Of a DNA stretch of 64,000 bases, positions 10,600-21,089 are shown piece by piece. A program made the position numbers and the translations under genes. This stretch comes from Massospora cicadina (taxonomy: Eukaryota > Entomophthoromycota > Entomophthoromycetes > Entomophthorales > Entomophthoraceae), in the NCBI GenBank assembly GCA_022478985.1, contig JAKSZP010004245.1, positions 1 through 64,000 on the forward strand, given 5' to 3'. Position 1 is the first letter of the stretch. The number at the start of each line of letters is the position of its first letter. Under the pieces are notes generated by a model, which was not told the DNA's origin, ran no database searches, and was given only the letters and a program-made list of their open reading frames with translations.

Positions 10600-11320
10600 C
10601 TGAGGTTTCGGTGTCCACCCATGAGGAAAACCTTGGTTATGTGATCTCGGCTGGGTGATGTTTGCACCACTTTAACGCCTGTGCTTCCAGATGGACTAAG
10701 AGAAATAAATTGATACCATCCTGTGGTTGGATAAATCGAGTTTCTTCATCATCAAGTTGGAAATTTGATACTGAAATTTCAACGGTGAGAGAATAAGGTC
10801 AATGTGGGATATAGACCTCAGCTGGCCGTTGTGCACATGGGGATGAGACATGTTTGTGAGCAGCAGTGCATGATGCAGCATAGTATCAAACAACCCCAAA
10901 GTGGCCTTTAGAATGTGAAGTTCTATGTGCCCCTAAGGGGTATAGGTGATGAGGGCCAGCGGTTGGTGGCTGGGTGGTCCAGCAGTTCATGTCGCCCACC
11001 ACAAATGGGTCAGGGGGAAGTGGGAGGGATTTAACGGCTGAGAAGAATTCCTGATGAGTTCATGCACAGGTTGGGGTGTATATGTTAATGACAGCGTGCA
11101 CTTTGTCATCTTATGAAACAATACAACAAGGACACGGCCGTTGAGGTACAAAATTGAAAAAAATGAATTATAAATTATGGATTGCTCAAACAAGCACCCC
11201 ACAGTGCAGCAACCAAAAGGAAAGGGAAGGGAGGAGCATTGTTGCCCATGTGTCCTCTGCACTGCGTGGATTTTGGGTTTCCTGAATATCCAGGATGTCT
11301 ATGGGTATATTATTTTTAAA
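10600..11320 (-). pseudogene. L1 ORF2 APE-type endonuclease domain
   Basis: Endonuclease that would nick the target site for reverse transcription. Two hallmark motifs are visible on the minus strand: IDILDIQET (QET at 11276-11284, active-site Glu) and VVGDMNCW (10985-10996, the GDFN motif with Phe changed to Met). A later SHIDLIL block (about 10790) matches the conserved S-x-I-D-h motif. Stops and frameshifts occur between them. About 1.2 kb of weakly recognisable linker separates it from the RT. Confidence 0.8.
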
Positions 11321-11640
11321 AAACTCAGTTTCCTAGCCTGGGACGGCAAGACCTTGATTCCAGCGATGTTCAACGTCCCTATAGTAAAGGCTCCCCCCAT
11401 TGCACCTTAAGTGTGAGGGGAATTGCACCCGTGCCCTTCAGCCTTCTCTTTTCACATATGTTGCTGTATGGCAGTATGGGTATTCTGTGATACGGAGAAT
11501 GATTCAGTATGGGATGCTTTTGCTGTGGGGCTGGCGTTGGCTTTTACCTTCTGCCTTCTGCTTATTTTACGCCTTGGGATGAATTTTTGGCATTGTGTGC
11601 AACTGCAGTGCACCATCACATGAGAGTAAAATTCTGGTAG

Positions 11641-12807
11641 TTATATTTGTGGGGACTTGGTTCTAATCGAGGCTTGGTAGCATTGGTTGGATGAAATTGA
11701 CTCACCCATTGGGCCTTCAGCTTGGGTGGCCCAATTTGATTGGTGGAATGATTTGTGAGCCGCTTCCACAGTGAATGACTCAATTTCCTCCTGGAGCTGG
11801 TCAGGTGGGATCACAGATGCGGCTGTGGCCACTGCCTTAGCCACCACTCTGCGGGCCTGCTTGGCCTTCTTATGCTCCTGCGGGGACACAGGCTTTACTT
11901 AAATGTAGCACCATGGAGCACCCCACGGGAAGGTGGCGTCAGTGTCTATTGCCAGTTCATAGTGTGCATCTGCACCGCTCATTGCATCTGGGATTATTTC
12001 GTTTTGAGTAATGCCCTCCTTGGTGGGGCAGGTATGGCCTTGTGGCTAAAAGCGCGACAGAAGGTTCAGATAGGAAGCACACTATCCACGGTGACCTGGA
12101 ATGGGTGGGATTCTTTCCCATCAATTTCCACAAAAGTGGTGTGGGGGATTTAGGTCAAATCTTCCGCTACCCCTGCAGATGGGTTGAGGACAGCAATTGC
12201 TTTGCTCATGCATAGGTCCGGCATGAGTGTAAAGCACTGCATCTCAAAGTATTGGATATCCCCATATTCGGTGAGCCCAACCTTTAGGTGGTGCTCCAGC
12301 ATGGTGCGCTTAATTGTTGTAGGTAGGAAGTCAAAAGTTACAAAAATTTGATTAGATTTATTCCAACGAGTGCACTTTGTGTCAACTACCCATTGACAAT
12401 CTGGGAGGTCCACCACCACCCGCACTTTGAGGCTTTGTCCACCACATTTTTGTTTTTGAACCCAAGATCCAGCCAACCACAGTGTGACGTACACTGCAAA
12501 TGGGAAATGTGTGTGTAAATCTCCACAAAACTTCTCCCAAAGCGCCATTTGTTGTATATCCAGGAAGATTAGCACCCTTTGCTCCACTGACAACAGTGGC
12601 TGGGAGTGTGGCATATTGATGAACAGGTTGCAGCATGCTTGCCAAGCCAAAGTTTCTGGGGAAATGCTAACCATCAGTTTTTAACTATTAATTTTATCTA
12701 GGCCGCCAGTGTCACCAGGGCGTTTACGAAACTTGTTTGGTGTGGGGCCCACTCCTGAGCCCTTAACTTTGCTCACCCAACAGCTATCTGACATTGGGTG
12801 CACACTA
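11641..12807 (-). pseudogene. L1 ORF1, RNA-binding protein remnant
   Basis: ORF1 of the LINE, which would coat the element RNA. A single TAA (about 12680) separates the N-terminal part (start about 12807) from a 174-codon open stretch (12674-12150). That stretch has an RRM-like order ending in EYGDIQYFEM and KAIAVLNP. L2 shows the same segment (KAIAVIN), as does L3. After 12150 a region aligned to the L2 zinc knuckle has lost two of the four ligands (first Cys is a stop, last Cys is Ala). A Lys/Ala-rich helical tail (11889-11641) closes it. Assignment rests on copy-to-copy similarity plus position. Confidence 0.65.
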
Positions 12808-12889
12808 ATATCCCTGATGAGATTATTAACCTTACCTAGACTTGAATTGAATATGTTGTGAAAGTGTTTGCAACGAGAAAGAAAAGTTT

Positions 12890-12907
12890 TTTCATGTCTC
12901 ATATGAT
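12890..12907. repeat. Target site duplication of LINE L1, right
   Basis: Exact copy of the 18 bp at 6795-6812; integrase sequence continues directly after it. Confidence 0.93.
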
Positions 12908-13530
12908 CCTGTGGTTAAATGAGATGATGGGGGGCTTCAAGGAGTCATGTCTGTACCCTACCAGCTGGAGTCAAACAGACTGGTGGAACAAGTTAATGGG
13001 ACGCTGGCCACAACGCTGAGGAAGCTGGCCAGCAGAAAGAACTTCTGCATGAGAAACATACCTGAGTATGGTGACGTTCGCCTACAATATCAGTCATCAT
13101 ACAGCAATGGGAAAAACGCTGTTCAAATTGCTATATGGGATGAAGGCCGTGTTGCTGCTGATTTTATGTTTGGTGGTGGAACCAACATTGGGGATGAGTG
13201 CTGAGCAGTACCTGAAATGATTAAAAAATATCTTGATCAAAATGCAATTGCAAGAAAATGATACTACTTTGAAGAAAAGGATATGAGCAAAAATGACGGA
13301 CAAAATGAACCAACATGCCTTATCAGAATACCAAATGGGCGAAAGAGTTGCCTATTGCAATATGCATGGTTTTAGGAGAAGAGAAAATTTGGCTGCATTG
13401 TGGTCAGGTCCATTAGAGATCATTGCCAAAATAGCGATGGACGCCTAATCCATCAAGAACCTCTTGGATGGAAGGATAGTAATTTGAGTACATGCTAAGT
13501 ATTTAAAGTGATGGATCGAGGAAAAAATAA
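12908..13530 (+). pseudogene. Family A integrase, second half (A1)
   Basis: Continuation of the integrase interrupted at 6812. It reads VSVPYQLESNRLVEQVNGTL, the segment carrying the third catalytic Glu, then TFAYN-like and SHHTA-like blocks with frameshifts. It is collinear with 39485-40080 of the second family A element. The C-terminal GPF/Y-like part (WSGPLEIIAK, about 13402-13432) is followed by a stop and the motif-repeat region. The 85-codon open stretch at 12947 is part of this, not a separate gene. Confidence 0.8.
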
Positions 13531-13539
13531 TAAAAAAGA

Positions 13540-13760
13540 GTTCCCAAAGGACCGCTGAACCATTAAGTTAGTTATGTCCTAATGATTTGGTCAAGTCCAA
13601 AAAAGGACTGCTGAACTAATCTAGATGGTTAAGTCTTAAAAAAGTAAGACCTCTGAACCATAGAAAACTGGTAGGTATAAGCATACCTAGGATCTAGTTT
13701 AGGGGGAATAAAATAAAAAGATGGACTGCTGAACCAAAACAAGGTCAAGTCCTATGGAAA
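13540..13760 (+). repeat. GGACC-N-CTGAACC motif repeat, right copy
   Basis: Four motif units at 13549-13562 (ggaccgctgaacca), 13604-13617, 13646-13660 and 13723-13737, spaced about 44-75 bp, with intervening AAGTCC/ATGTCC half-motifs. It lies just after integrase in both family A elements (see 40130-40330). It is not coding in any consistent frame. Confidence 0.65.
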
Positions 13761-13828
13761 AAAGAAAATAAAAATATTGATAAAAATATTGTATAGAAAT
13801 TATTAAGAACTGCATAAAAACTAATATA

Positions 13829-14118
13829 TAGAAGGGAGGATACCCCAGTGGTAGAGTATGGACCCTCTACCACTGCCTCCTGAGTTTATCCCAGTGATGG
13901 ACTTTGGGTAGGGGACGATTTTGACTGTGTTGGTTTTGCGCGCCAATGCCCCAAACTGAGATAGCAAATAGCAAAGGCGGTCCATGGAGTTCCTGGACTA
14001 TCATACGCCGCGCATGGAGGTTTTCTGGGCTTTATCCTCCTTTCCCATTTTCTTCACTTCCCTAATTGGTGCGGTATCATCCCCAGGTCAGCCCACCTCA
14101 AATAAAATTTAAATTTAA
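13829..14118 (+). mobile_element. Candidate tRNA-derived SINE, SINE1
   Basis: About 290 bp absent from the corresponding place in the other family A element and flanked by an exact 15-bp repeat (ataaaaactaatata at 13814-13828 and 14119-14133). The head resembles a tRNA: box A-like TACCCCAGTGGTAGAGTA (from 13841) and box B-like GAGTTTATCCC (13882-13892), about 40 bp apart. The body is unrelated to tRNA and ends in an A/T-rich tail (aataaaatttaaatttaaat). Promoter boxes, tail and target duplication together support a SINE mobilised by a LINE. No second copy is visible in this window. Confidence 0.75.
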
Positions 14119-14249
14119 ATAAAAACTAATATAGTTTTATAGTTTTTGTTTTTTTTGATTATCCTTGATTTGGGGGTGATTCCGCCTATGTCACCTCTTG
14201 GGGAAGGAGGGTGGATCACAGTAGGAGTAGATTCCCATCAAAATCTATG

Positions 14250-15845
14250 TGAGATTGGATGCTAGCAAGGGCTAGACCAACACGAAATCAAGTACATTGA
14301 GCGGACACAGATCCCTGCAAAAAAGCAACCAGGGGAAAGGAAATTGAAATGGCAGAAGAAGCGAAAAGCAATACCATGGAGCGGGGAGGGAAGCAACAGA
14401 ACAAGAAGAGGCAGTTGGTGAATAACCCCAAGTAATCCCGATATGGCACCAGAGCTGGAAGATTGGTCTTGAACGCTTGCTGACAGGCTTCGTCAAGAAC
14501 ACCGGACATATGGGTTGGCAACGAATAAAGCATAATAGACTAGGGTTGCCAAACCATGCCCTATAAAAAAGCCATCAGCGGAAGATACTGATGGCATGTG
14601 CCAGAAATGAGATAGTCATGCAAGGAGTGAATGACATCCTGCAAGTGACAACTATGAGCTTCTCAGAAGCTGAAACAGAAAGAGCGATGGAAACATGGAG
14701 AGGCTGAAAGCTCCGTGGCCCAACTTTGAAGAACTTGGCTGACAAAGCAAAGAGCATAGACTGTAATATCCCAATCTAGGATGTTTTCAATATTGGAAAA
14801 ATTCAGAGCTATGGACAAATCCTTGGTGATTTGGGCCCTTAATTTTGCATAGGGGAGTTCAAAATGTACGATGCTGCCAATGGCGAGACAGGTGGCCAAG
14901 GCAGCTGGTTTGTAATATTGACTGAGTCAGAAGAGGAACTCCAGAAGCAAGTCTGATCTGGTGAGGATTGAATGATTGAAAGCAAAGGGCATTATTCATG
15001 AGGATTGACAATGATTTAAGGAGTATCTTCAAAAGAAGCCAAATCCAGGAGAGTCTTGAAATCTAACTTTGGAATCAACAACAGAGGAAAGATTGGCTGC
15101 AAGCCATTTGATTCAATTGCTAACCTGGTTTCAGCAGGGTTGGTTACCGTTTCTGGTAATTCCATGGAAGGACTAGCCACTGGTACTTGACTAGGAGTAT
15201 GAATATGAGTCCTGGAAGGACCATAGAAGAGGTTCTGCCTCGCAGATTGACTCACCCGGTGGAAGTACCAAATATCTTGATCATACAAACTTTTGAACAA
15301 CTGTTGGTACTGCGTCTCAGAATTTGACCTAAGAGATAGATGAGAGGGGGGTGTCAGACTTATATGATAGTTGACATTATGCACTCTGAAATCAATTAAA
15401 CTCCAATTTTGGAGAAATTAATCTCAAACTTAATGGGATAAGCTCTTCAGAGAAGAATTAATAATAATATGAGTTAAGAGGTTATGAAGAGAAAATAACA
15501 AGAGCGAACATAAATGAGCATTCTTAATTGGGCTGCAAAACAAACATTGATGGCAAGAGTCTCCTGTCAAGGATGAGGAGGAAATCAGGAAATTGAGGAT
15601 GCTGTACCAAGAATCCTGAAAATGACACCAGGTCATATGCCTTGACGGGGAAAACTGGATCCTGGGATTAATATCATCATGAGTAAATTAATCAGCCCAG
15701 CATGACAGAAGGTCATGGGGACTGCACTCTGAGTATGCAGTAGCGGAGGAAGCGGAAGAGAGCTGCATGCCGAAGGTCATCCTGAGCAGCGTTGAGTATT
15801 AATGAGTGTACTCTGCTTGAACAAATGGAGTATTTGACTGAGTAT
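14250..15845 (-). pseudogene. Family A extra module between integrase and 3' LTR (A1)
   Basis: About 1.6 kb beyond integrase that is also present in the second family A element. The longest open frames are antisense: 15636-15430, 15384-15016 (122 codons), 14899-14663 and 14533-14288, in two frames, so at least one frameshift separates them. Their translations align to the other copy (NIENILDWDIT here, DLENILDWVIT there; TNLPALVPYRDY here, TNLPALIPYQDY there). The sense strand also gives polar gag-like text (KEIEMAEEAKSN, then a region with MSFSEAETE), so the coding strand is not settled. The product is unrecognised. Some plant Ty3/gypsy lineages carry antisense ORFs in this position. Confidence 0.5.
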
Positions 15846-15889
15846 CCAAAGTGGTGTTCTCCTAACCTGATCATTTTCTTGCTGGAAAT

Positions 15890-15908
15890 CTAGACAAGAG
15901 GGGGGATG
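15890..15908 (+). other. Polypurine tract, element A1
   Basis: agacaagaggggggatg immediately before the 3' LTR. The other family A element has ggcaagaagggggatg before its 3' LTR at 42186. This is the plus-strand primer site for retrotransposon replication. Confidence 0.8.
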
Positions 15909-17153
15909 TGTTGAGATTTTTGCCCATATTCTCAGCCAGCTAGATTACCAGGGATTGCTAGGGGATAATTCCCTAATAAAAGATGAATTAGATATCAGTT
16001 GACCCTGATTTTGGGGTAGTTATGTTTGGGGGAATTTAGGTTATACGCCTGGTCAGATCAATCGAAGATAAATCTGGATGAATGCTTAAGAACATGTTGG
16101 GCAGAGTTGCAGATGAAATAAGGGCATCTGTAGTTGATTAACTATCAGGTGTACCAATTGGGATTGATCAGGTTTCATCACTGACCAATTGGAAATTTAA
16201 GGAGTAAGTGGTGAGGTGAGTGATGACGCCTGCAACTAGTAAAATGATAAGTTGGTTAATGATCTGCCTTAATGGGTAACAAGTCCCATTATCTAAGCAG
16301 GCCGCTTGCCAAATATGTTTGGTTCACTTTGATTGAACTGAAATCGTTAGGGACATGTTTTCTGACTTAGTTCATTTTAGGTCTTGAGGATGTTCAATGA
16401 TGGAATCCTAGCCATGATGGGGAAGACAATCGTTGCTGAGATCAAGAATGGGTAATTCAATGTAAATGGCTGCCGTTTCATCAAAGAGGTGCCAACCAAG
16501 GGTTAGCGCCGAATTCCTGACTCTAAATTTCCTAAAAGAATTCACTAATAAAAACCACACTATTGTACATTACTTTACATATAGTTAGGAAGAGATATAG
16601 ATCGTCTCAACTCTCCATTTAGGTGTCACCCATACTGGGGATGATACAGATGATAAGGAATTAATCAGCCAGGTAGACCAATATTCTTGTATGGCAGGAA
16701 GCCAGAAGACCACTTTATCAGAATCCATTTCAAGTTATATTCGTTCTCAGTGACATTATTGCTGTGTGATAATTGGGAGACTGTTTAAGATAAAGAATAA
16801 TGATCTGAGAGGGGATCCAGAGAAGAAGCTGAATCAAAATGGGGATTGCTGCCAACAGGGTGTGTCACAGAGAGACTATAAACAGGGATCTGAGCGTAGA
16901 TCGAGTTAGATGATACCAGGAAACAAATTCCTGTTCAGGACATCATAAGTATTTTGAGTGGAAATACTGTCTGAGAGTTGAACTTAAATTTAATACTTCA
17001 ATTTAACTATAGATAATAGTCGCCATAATATTATCAACGATTATATCAGCTACTATCATACAACGCAGAGAATTGCACAAACCCAAACCTGTTCAGTTAA
17101 TGTTTTATAGGGGTATTAACTGAGAATAATTTTAAAACCTATAAATTTTAACA
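15909..17153 (+). repeat. Family A 3' LTR (element A1)
   Basis: LTR starting TGTTGAGATTTTT and ending TTTTAACA. It aligns along its length to 3257-4406 but carries about 100 extra bases near 16600-16720. The U3 inverted repeats are present at about 16130-16310. The 5 bp to its right (aggag) do not match the 5 bp left of the 5' LTR (acttg). The right flank is the middle of a family B reverse transcriptase, while the left flank is a family D RNase H. Confidence 0.87.
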
Positions 17154-18200
17154 AGGAGCTTGATACTTCTTGGTGATGGATTTTTATTGAGTTACTGGCA
17201 AATCAAGTTGCTTGTGGTGGAATAGGAGAAATGCACCGTAATCACATCCAAAATGGATTGTCCAACTGACCTGTATGCCTCAAGGGCTATGTAACGCCAG
17301 GATACGTTCCAAGAAACCATAACACTATCCTTGGCAATCTGAAGCTGTTGTTCATCCTTAAATACCTTGATGACATCAACGTTTTCTAAACCTTTCTGAG
17401 CACCTTGATCATATATAAGAGTTATTCTGCCAACTTGCTGAGGCAAATATCAAAGTAAAGCCTCATAAAAGTAACTTCTTTAAAGACCAGTTGGATTATC
17501 TGGGGTTTGTGGTAGACTCTAAGGGGCTGAATCCACAGCCAGCTAAGGTGGAGGCCATCTGTAAAATGACTACACCAAACATTAAGCTTAACATACAGGT
17601 TTTTTTGGGAATGGTCAGCTACTACTGGCGCTTCATCCCTAACTTCAGCTGTATTGGGAGCCTGCTATTTGAGTTGTTAAATAAGGATGCCATGTTCAAA
17701 TGGATGGAACGCTTTCAATACTCCTTTAACACTTTGGAAAGCGCTGATCAGCGCTGGTGCTACAATATCCAAACTTTATACAAGTTCATCATTCAGATAA
17801 ATGTGTCCCTTTCCTCTGTAGGGGCGTTCCTTCTCAAAAAGATAATAAGGGGAGGAGCACTCAGTGGCATACTGCAGTCAAAGCTTGAATATATGAATGT
17901 AACTATACTGTTTTGGGACCATCTAGTACTAAAAAAAATGTAACTATACTGTGACTGAGTGAGAGTGCTTAGTAGTAATCTATAAATATAAGTAATTTAG
18001 GGTCTTCTTGCATGGGGTAAAGTTTATTGCCATAACGAATCCCACATCGTTACATTGGCTGCAGAACCTCAAGGAGCCCGAAGGGCGTCTATCCAGATGG
18101 GCTCTTAAGCTGCAGGCTTATGACTTTGAGATCCTCCACTGAACGGTACAAAACATCAGAACGCCAACTGCTTATCTAGATTACCAACCATTGCCATGAT
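17154..18200 (+). pseudogene. Family B reverse transcriptase and RNase H, truncated
   Basis: Starts inside the RT domain (YWQIKLLVVE at about 17200, then EKCTVITSKM) because the family A LTR adjoins it. The catalytic box YLDD is intact at 17363-17374, and LDYLGFVVDSKGL, FLGMVSYYWRFIPNF and the RNase H tether follow within a 150-codon open stretch (17491-17943). The rest of RNase H (about 17760-18150) is eroded, ending with a recognisable LQAYDFEI-type segment. At least one frameshift lies before 17491. Confidence 0.85.
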
Positions 18201-18289
18201 GGCGTATCTCAGAGATGTGGTGAAAAATAAGATGCTCAGTGGGAAATATGACGACGAATCCCAAGTTATAAAAGTTTAATGAGATGTGA

Positions 18290-19437
18290 GTGAATACCTT
18301 CATATGCAATGGGGAACTGCATAAGTGGATTGATGATTCTATGGTGAACTGTCCGCGACCTTTGACATGGCCTATGATTATTATGAGCGCCCACAAGACA
18401 TTTGGGCATGGTAACATGTGCAAGAAGTTGAAATTGTTGAATCCTTGGTATTACTGGGATAGAATGAACTTTAATGTGCTTGAAACCATTTCCTGTTGCC
18501 ACCAGTTCCAAGTGGGAGAAACTGTTTCACCAGAAGACCTCATACCAATTAGTGAAACCACATTTTGTTTGGCATTCGGTTTTTCTTACTGTTGTTGGGC
18601 CTCTTAAAATGAAGGCTAACTGGTCCAAGTACATTCTGGTGGTGATCAACCACTTGACCAGGCGGGTTGAAGCGTAGGTGATATGGAATTTGAGAGCGGT
18701 CACAGTGACCAAGTTTGAAATGGAATGTATTATCCAGCGACATGGCTGCCCTCATTTCATTATTACCAATAATGGACCCAAATTCACCTCGCACATCCTT
18801 CCAAAGTTGAATGATCTAATGGGCATCTGTGGGGTTCTGATGACTCCACACCACCCTGAATCCAACGGGATGGCTGAACGGGTCATTGGTACATTGAACA
18901 TACTACAGAATCTGGTAATAGATAGACCCTCTGTTTGGCGTTCCCTCCTGTCTACCGCCAGTTTTGCTTATATTATTAGCTATCATTCAGCCATGGGAAA
19001 GAGCCCCTTTCAATTATTATATGTATGACACCATGTTCTTCTGGCATTGCTCTATGTGTTCATAAAAGATGCTGGCGGAATAGATCCCCACTGTTACTTA
19101 AATAATTTAGGCAACTTTTTGATCAAGTTGCAAATGGTTGCGCACTCCTTAATCTTGGCCAAAAAGATCCAGAATTAGGCTGCCAATCAGGTATGGCAAA
19201 GCGGGTTAGCTCAGTTACAAGATGGTGAGATTAATTGTTACACGATCAGCATGTGTTTGGGTGGAAACATAAGTTGACCAACATCTGGATTGGTCTTTTA
19301 ATAATAATTTAAAATGGGTGTTGACACCTACACTATTAAAGATCTAGTGAGTGGTTAAATCATTAATCACGTTCATGAAAAGTTCCTCCAAGCGTATAAA
19401 CAATAGGAGATTTATTGTCAAGTCAAGGGTTGGGTAA
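18290..19437 (+). pseudogene. Family B integrase and C-terminal region
   Basis: Zinc-binding N-terminus with H-x3-H (HKTFGH) and a decayed second half (CHQF for CHQC) at 18390-18510. In the core, the first catalytic Asp position reads LTVVGPL (Thr), the second reads ITNNGPKF (Asn), and the third, Glu, is kept in HHPESNGMAERV (about 18855-18890). The 116-codon open stretch at 18678-19028 covers the last two and ends SPFQLLYV. A degenerate chromodomain-like tail (about 19250) precedes the LTR. Two of three catalytic residues are lost, so it is inactive. Confidence 0.85.
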
Positions 19438-19990
19438 TGTCAAGATACTGATATGACTGGACAATAAGACCTGAAGAGCTACAGTGGATTGGCAAGAATC
19501 TGCCAACTAGGATGATTATTTATGAGTATTTGAGCGCCTTGAGATTGATTGATATTGGAGCCTAAAAGGTTTTATTAGATCACCTTCAAATAAGGCAATA
19601 AGACGATGTTAACATTTTATGAATATTATTTAGATCGCTTCAAACTAAGGCAATAGAGAATCTAAGAATACCATCATAAAACTAATGAGAATAGGGTGGA
19701 ATTGAATAGTCTAAGATAAGAAAAACAATATCATCCAAAGTTTCTCATATATATGAGAGATGGGGTTATTAAGTAGGAGATTGTTTGTAGTTTTGAGAGA
19801 GCAGAACAGCGAGGTCCGCTGTATTTATTAAGTAAATAATAGTGTCATTGAGGCAATTGCTCCATAATATTTATATTTTCAAATGTGTTTGGAGGACTGA
19901 CAATCCTAACATCAACCATCCGCTGTTTAATGGGTTTGACCTATGCAATCCTTATGGCATATCCTAAAGGTATAGCCAAAAACTATAACA
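19438..19990 (+). repeat. Family B 3' LTR
   Basis: 553 bp, starting TGTCAAG and ending TATAACA. It matches the LTR at 60633-61182 in order, including the segments tgatatgactgga, ttttattggatt-like and aggcaatagagaat. It closes the truncated element that begins at 17154. Confidence 0.88.
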
Positions 19991-20592
19991 GCGATGAACA
20001 TTGAACCCTATATAAATCTTTAAATTTTATGCAAAAAACAAATCTATATTTGTATTTTGAAATATAAAAGCTTTTTACATCTATTACTTTTTTATTGTAT
20101 TAAGTCAAGAATTTATCTGTGATCAGGGGGATCAGGGCAGGAAGGCGTTGTAAAAGTAATTGACAGGAGAATATAGCCTAAAGTCAATTTATAGGGGTTT
20201 TTATTTTGATAATTATCGCCATCTGGTCTATTGTCTTATATAATAGACGTTCAAAAATTGACTTTCACCCCAGGTTAAAAACCAGATATCCAAAGTAGTC
20301 TCAAACTTCAACACACACTCAAAACTTTTATGCTGCTGACATGTTTGTGAGTAATTTTGATTAAATAAGATAACTTTTGTGACATCCACGCATGCACAGC
20401 CTGAGGCCAAAGCAATCTCTTTAAAATTGTTTTGCTCTTTCTAGGGAAGTCTGAAGGGAAATTCAGGCAAGAAATTTTATTATTGAGTAGCTCTATGACC
20501 ATTTTGAGGGCTTGGCTAATTAGTAATATTATTATTATTAGTATTATAATTACTTTTCACCTGTTATCAACATTAAATATCTAGTAATTGAT
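19991..20592. other. AT-rich stretch without recognised genes
   Basis: Only short overlapping ORFs are seen, none resembling a known protein. An (ATT)-rich microsatellite-like tract occurs at about 20521-20560. Confidence 0.5.
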
Positions 20593-20883
20593 TCAATTTG
20601 ACTTGACCCAAGTCAATAAACGTACCATAGGGAAGGATTGAATTTTTTTAGTATTAATAACTGGTAGTACGCCACTGCGGCTAAAGGGGGCCTGCCTATT
20701 TTTCCATGATAATACCCTTGGTAAAAAGCGTACGTTCCAAGAATTCACCAGTTTTTGCAGGCCACTATACCAATCACGCCAGAGGTCCACCCCCTTTGGA
20801 CTTTTTCCTCCAATTCTGCCAAAATAAAATGGTGTACTGACAGATTTCTCATTCCATTCCAATCTTACTAGTGATCCAGCCAT
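20593..20883 (-). CDS. Unrecognised 96-codon ORF
   Basis: Uninterrupted minus-strand frame with balanced composition, starting MAGSLVRLEWNEK and containing the Trp- and Arg-rich segment LWRDWYSGLQKLVNSW. I do not recognise it. It is not a shadow of an identified frame on the other strand. It may be a chance ORF or a piece of a transposon ORF1. A second MAGS start occurs on the plus strand at 20986, close by and facing away, but that frame stops after five codons. Confidence 0.25.
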   Translation of the reverse strand: MAGSLVRLEWNEKSVSTPFYFGRIGGKSPKGVDLWRDWYSGLQKLVNSWNVRFLPRVLSWKNRQAPFSRSGVLPVINTKKIQSFPMVRLLTWVKSN

Positions 20884-21089
20884 CTACGTTTATTGTGTGG
20901 TAGTTGACCCATTTTTATGAGAAGGTGTCAGAGCGTCAGGAAAAGATATTTCCTGCTGCTATCTTTCTCCAAGAAAGTTTTGACCATGGCTGGTTCAATT
21001 TAGGATCTTTCCACAGAAGAGGCAGCTGATGAAGCTGTGAAAGTAGAAATTGAAGTTAATGTATGTAGTTTGTCACACATTATATGTGT

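Larger units (their letters stand above)
6813..12889 (-). mobile_element. LINE L1, full-length but decayed, in the A1 integrase
   Basis: Non-LTR retrotransposon of 6077 bp on the minus strand, bounded by an exact 18-bp target duplication. Removing it restores collinearity between the two integrase halves and the intact-length copy at 39473 onward. Order on the minus strand: ORF1 (right), APE endonuclease, reverse transcriptase, C-terminal region (left). The 3' end has only a short A-rich tail (complement of ttttgaatttt) rather than a long poly-A. L2 (53010-58274) and L3 (21090-25700) are relatives with the same domain order. Confidence 0.92.

Noticed and set aside
12880..12902. Apparent L1 ORF1 start codon at 12902 on the minus strand
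   Set aside because: It lies within the target site duplication, outside the LINE; the Met at about 12807 is the first plausible internal start.
20521..20560. Target duplication for LINE L3 (tattataattac near 20540 and tattataattag near 25785)
   Set aside because: Both lie in simple AT-rich sequence and differ by a base; not strong enough to set the ends of L3.
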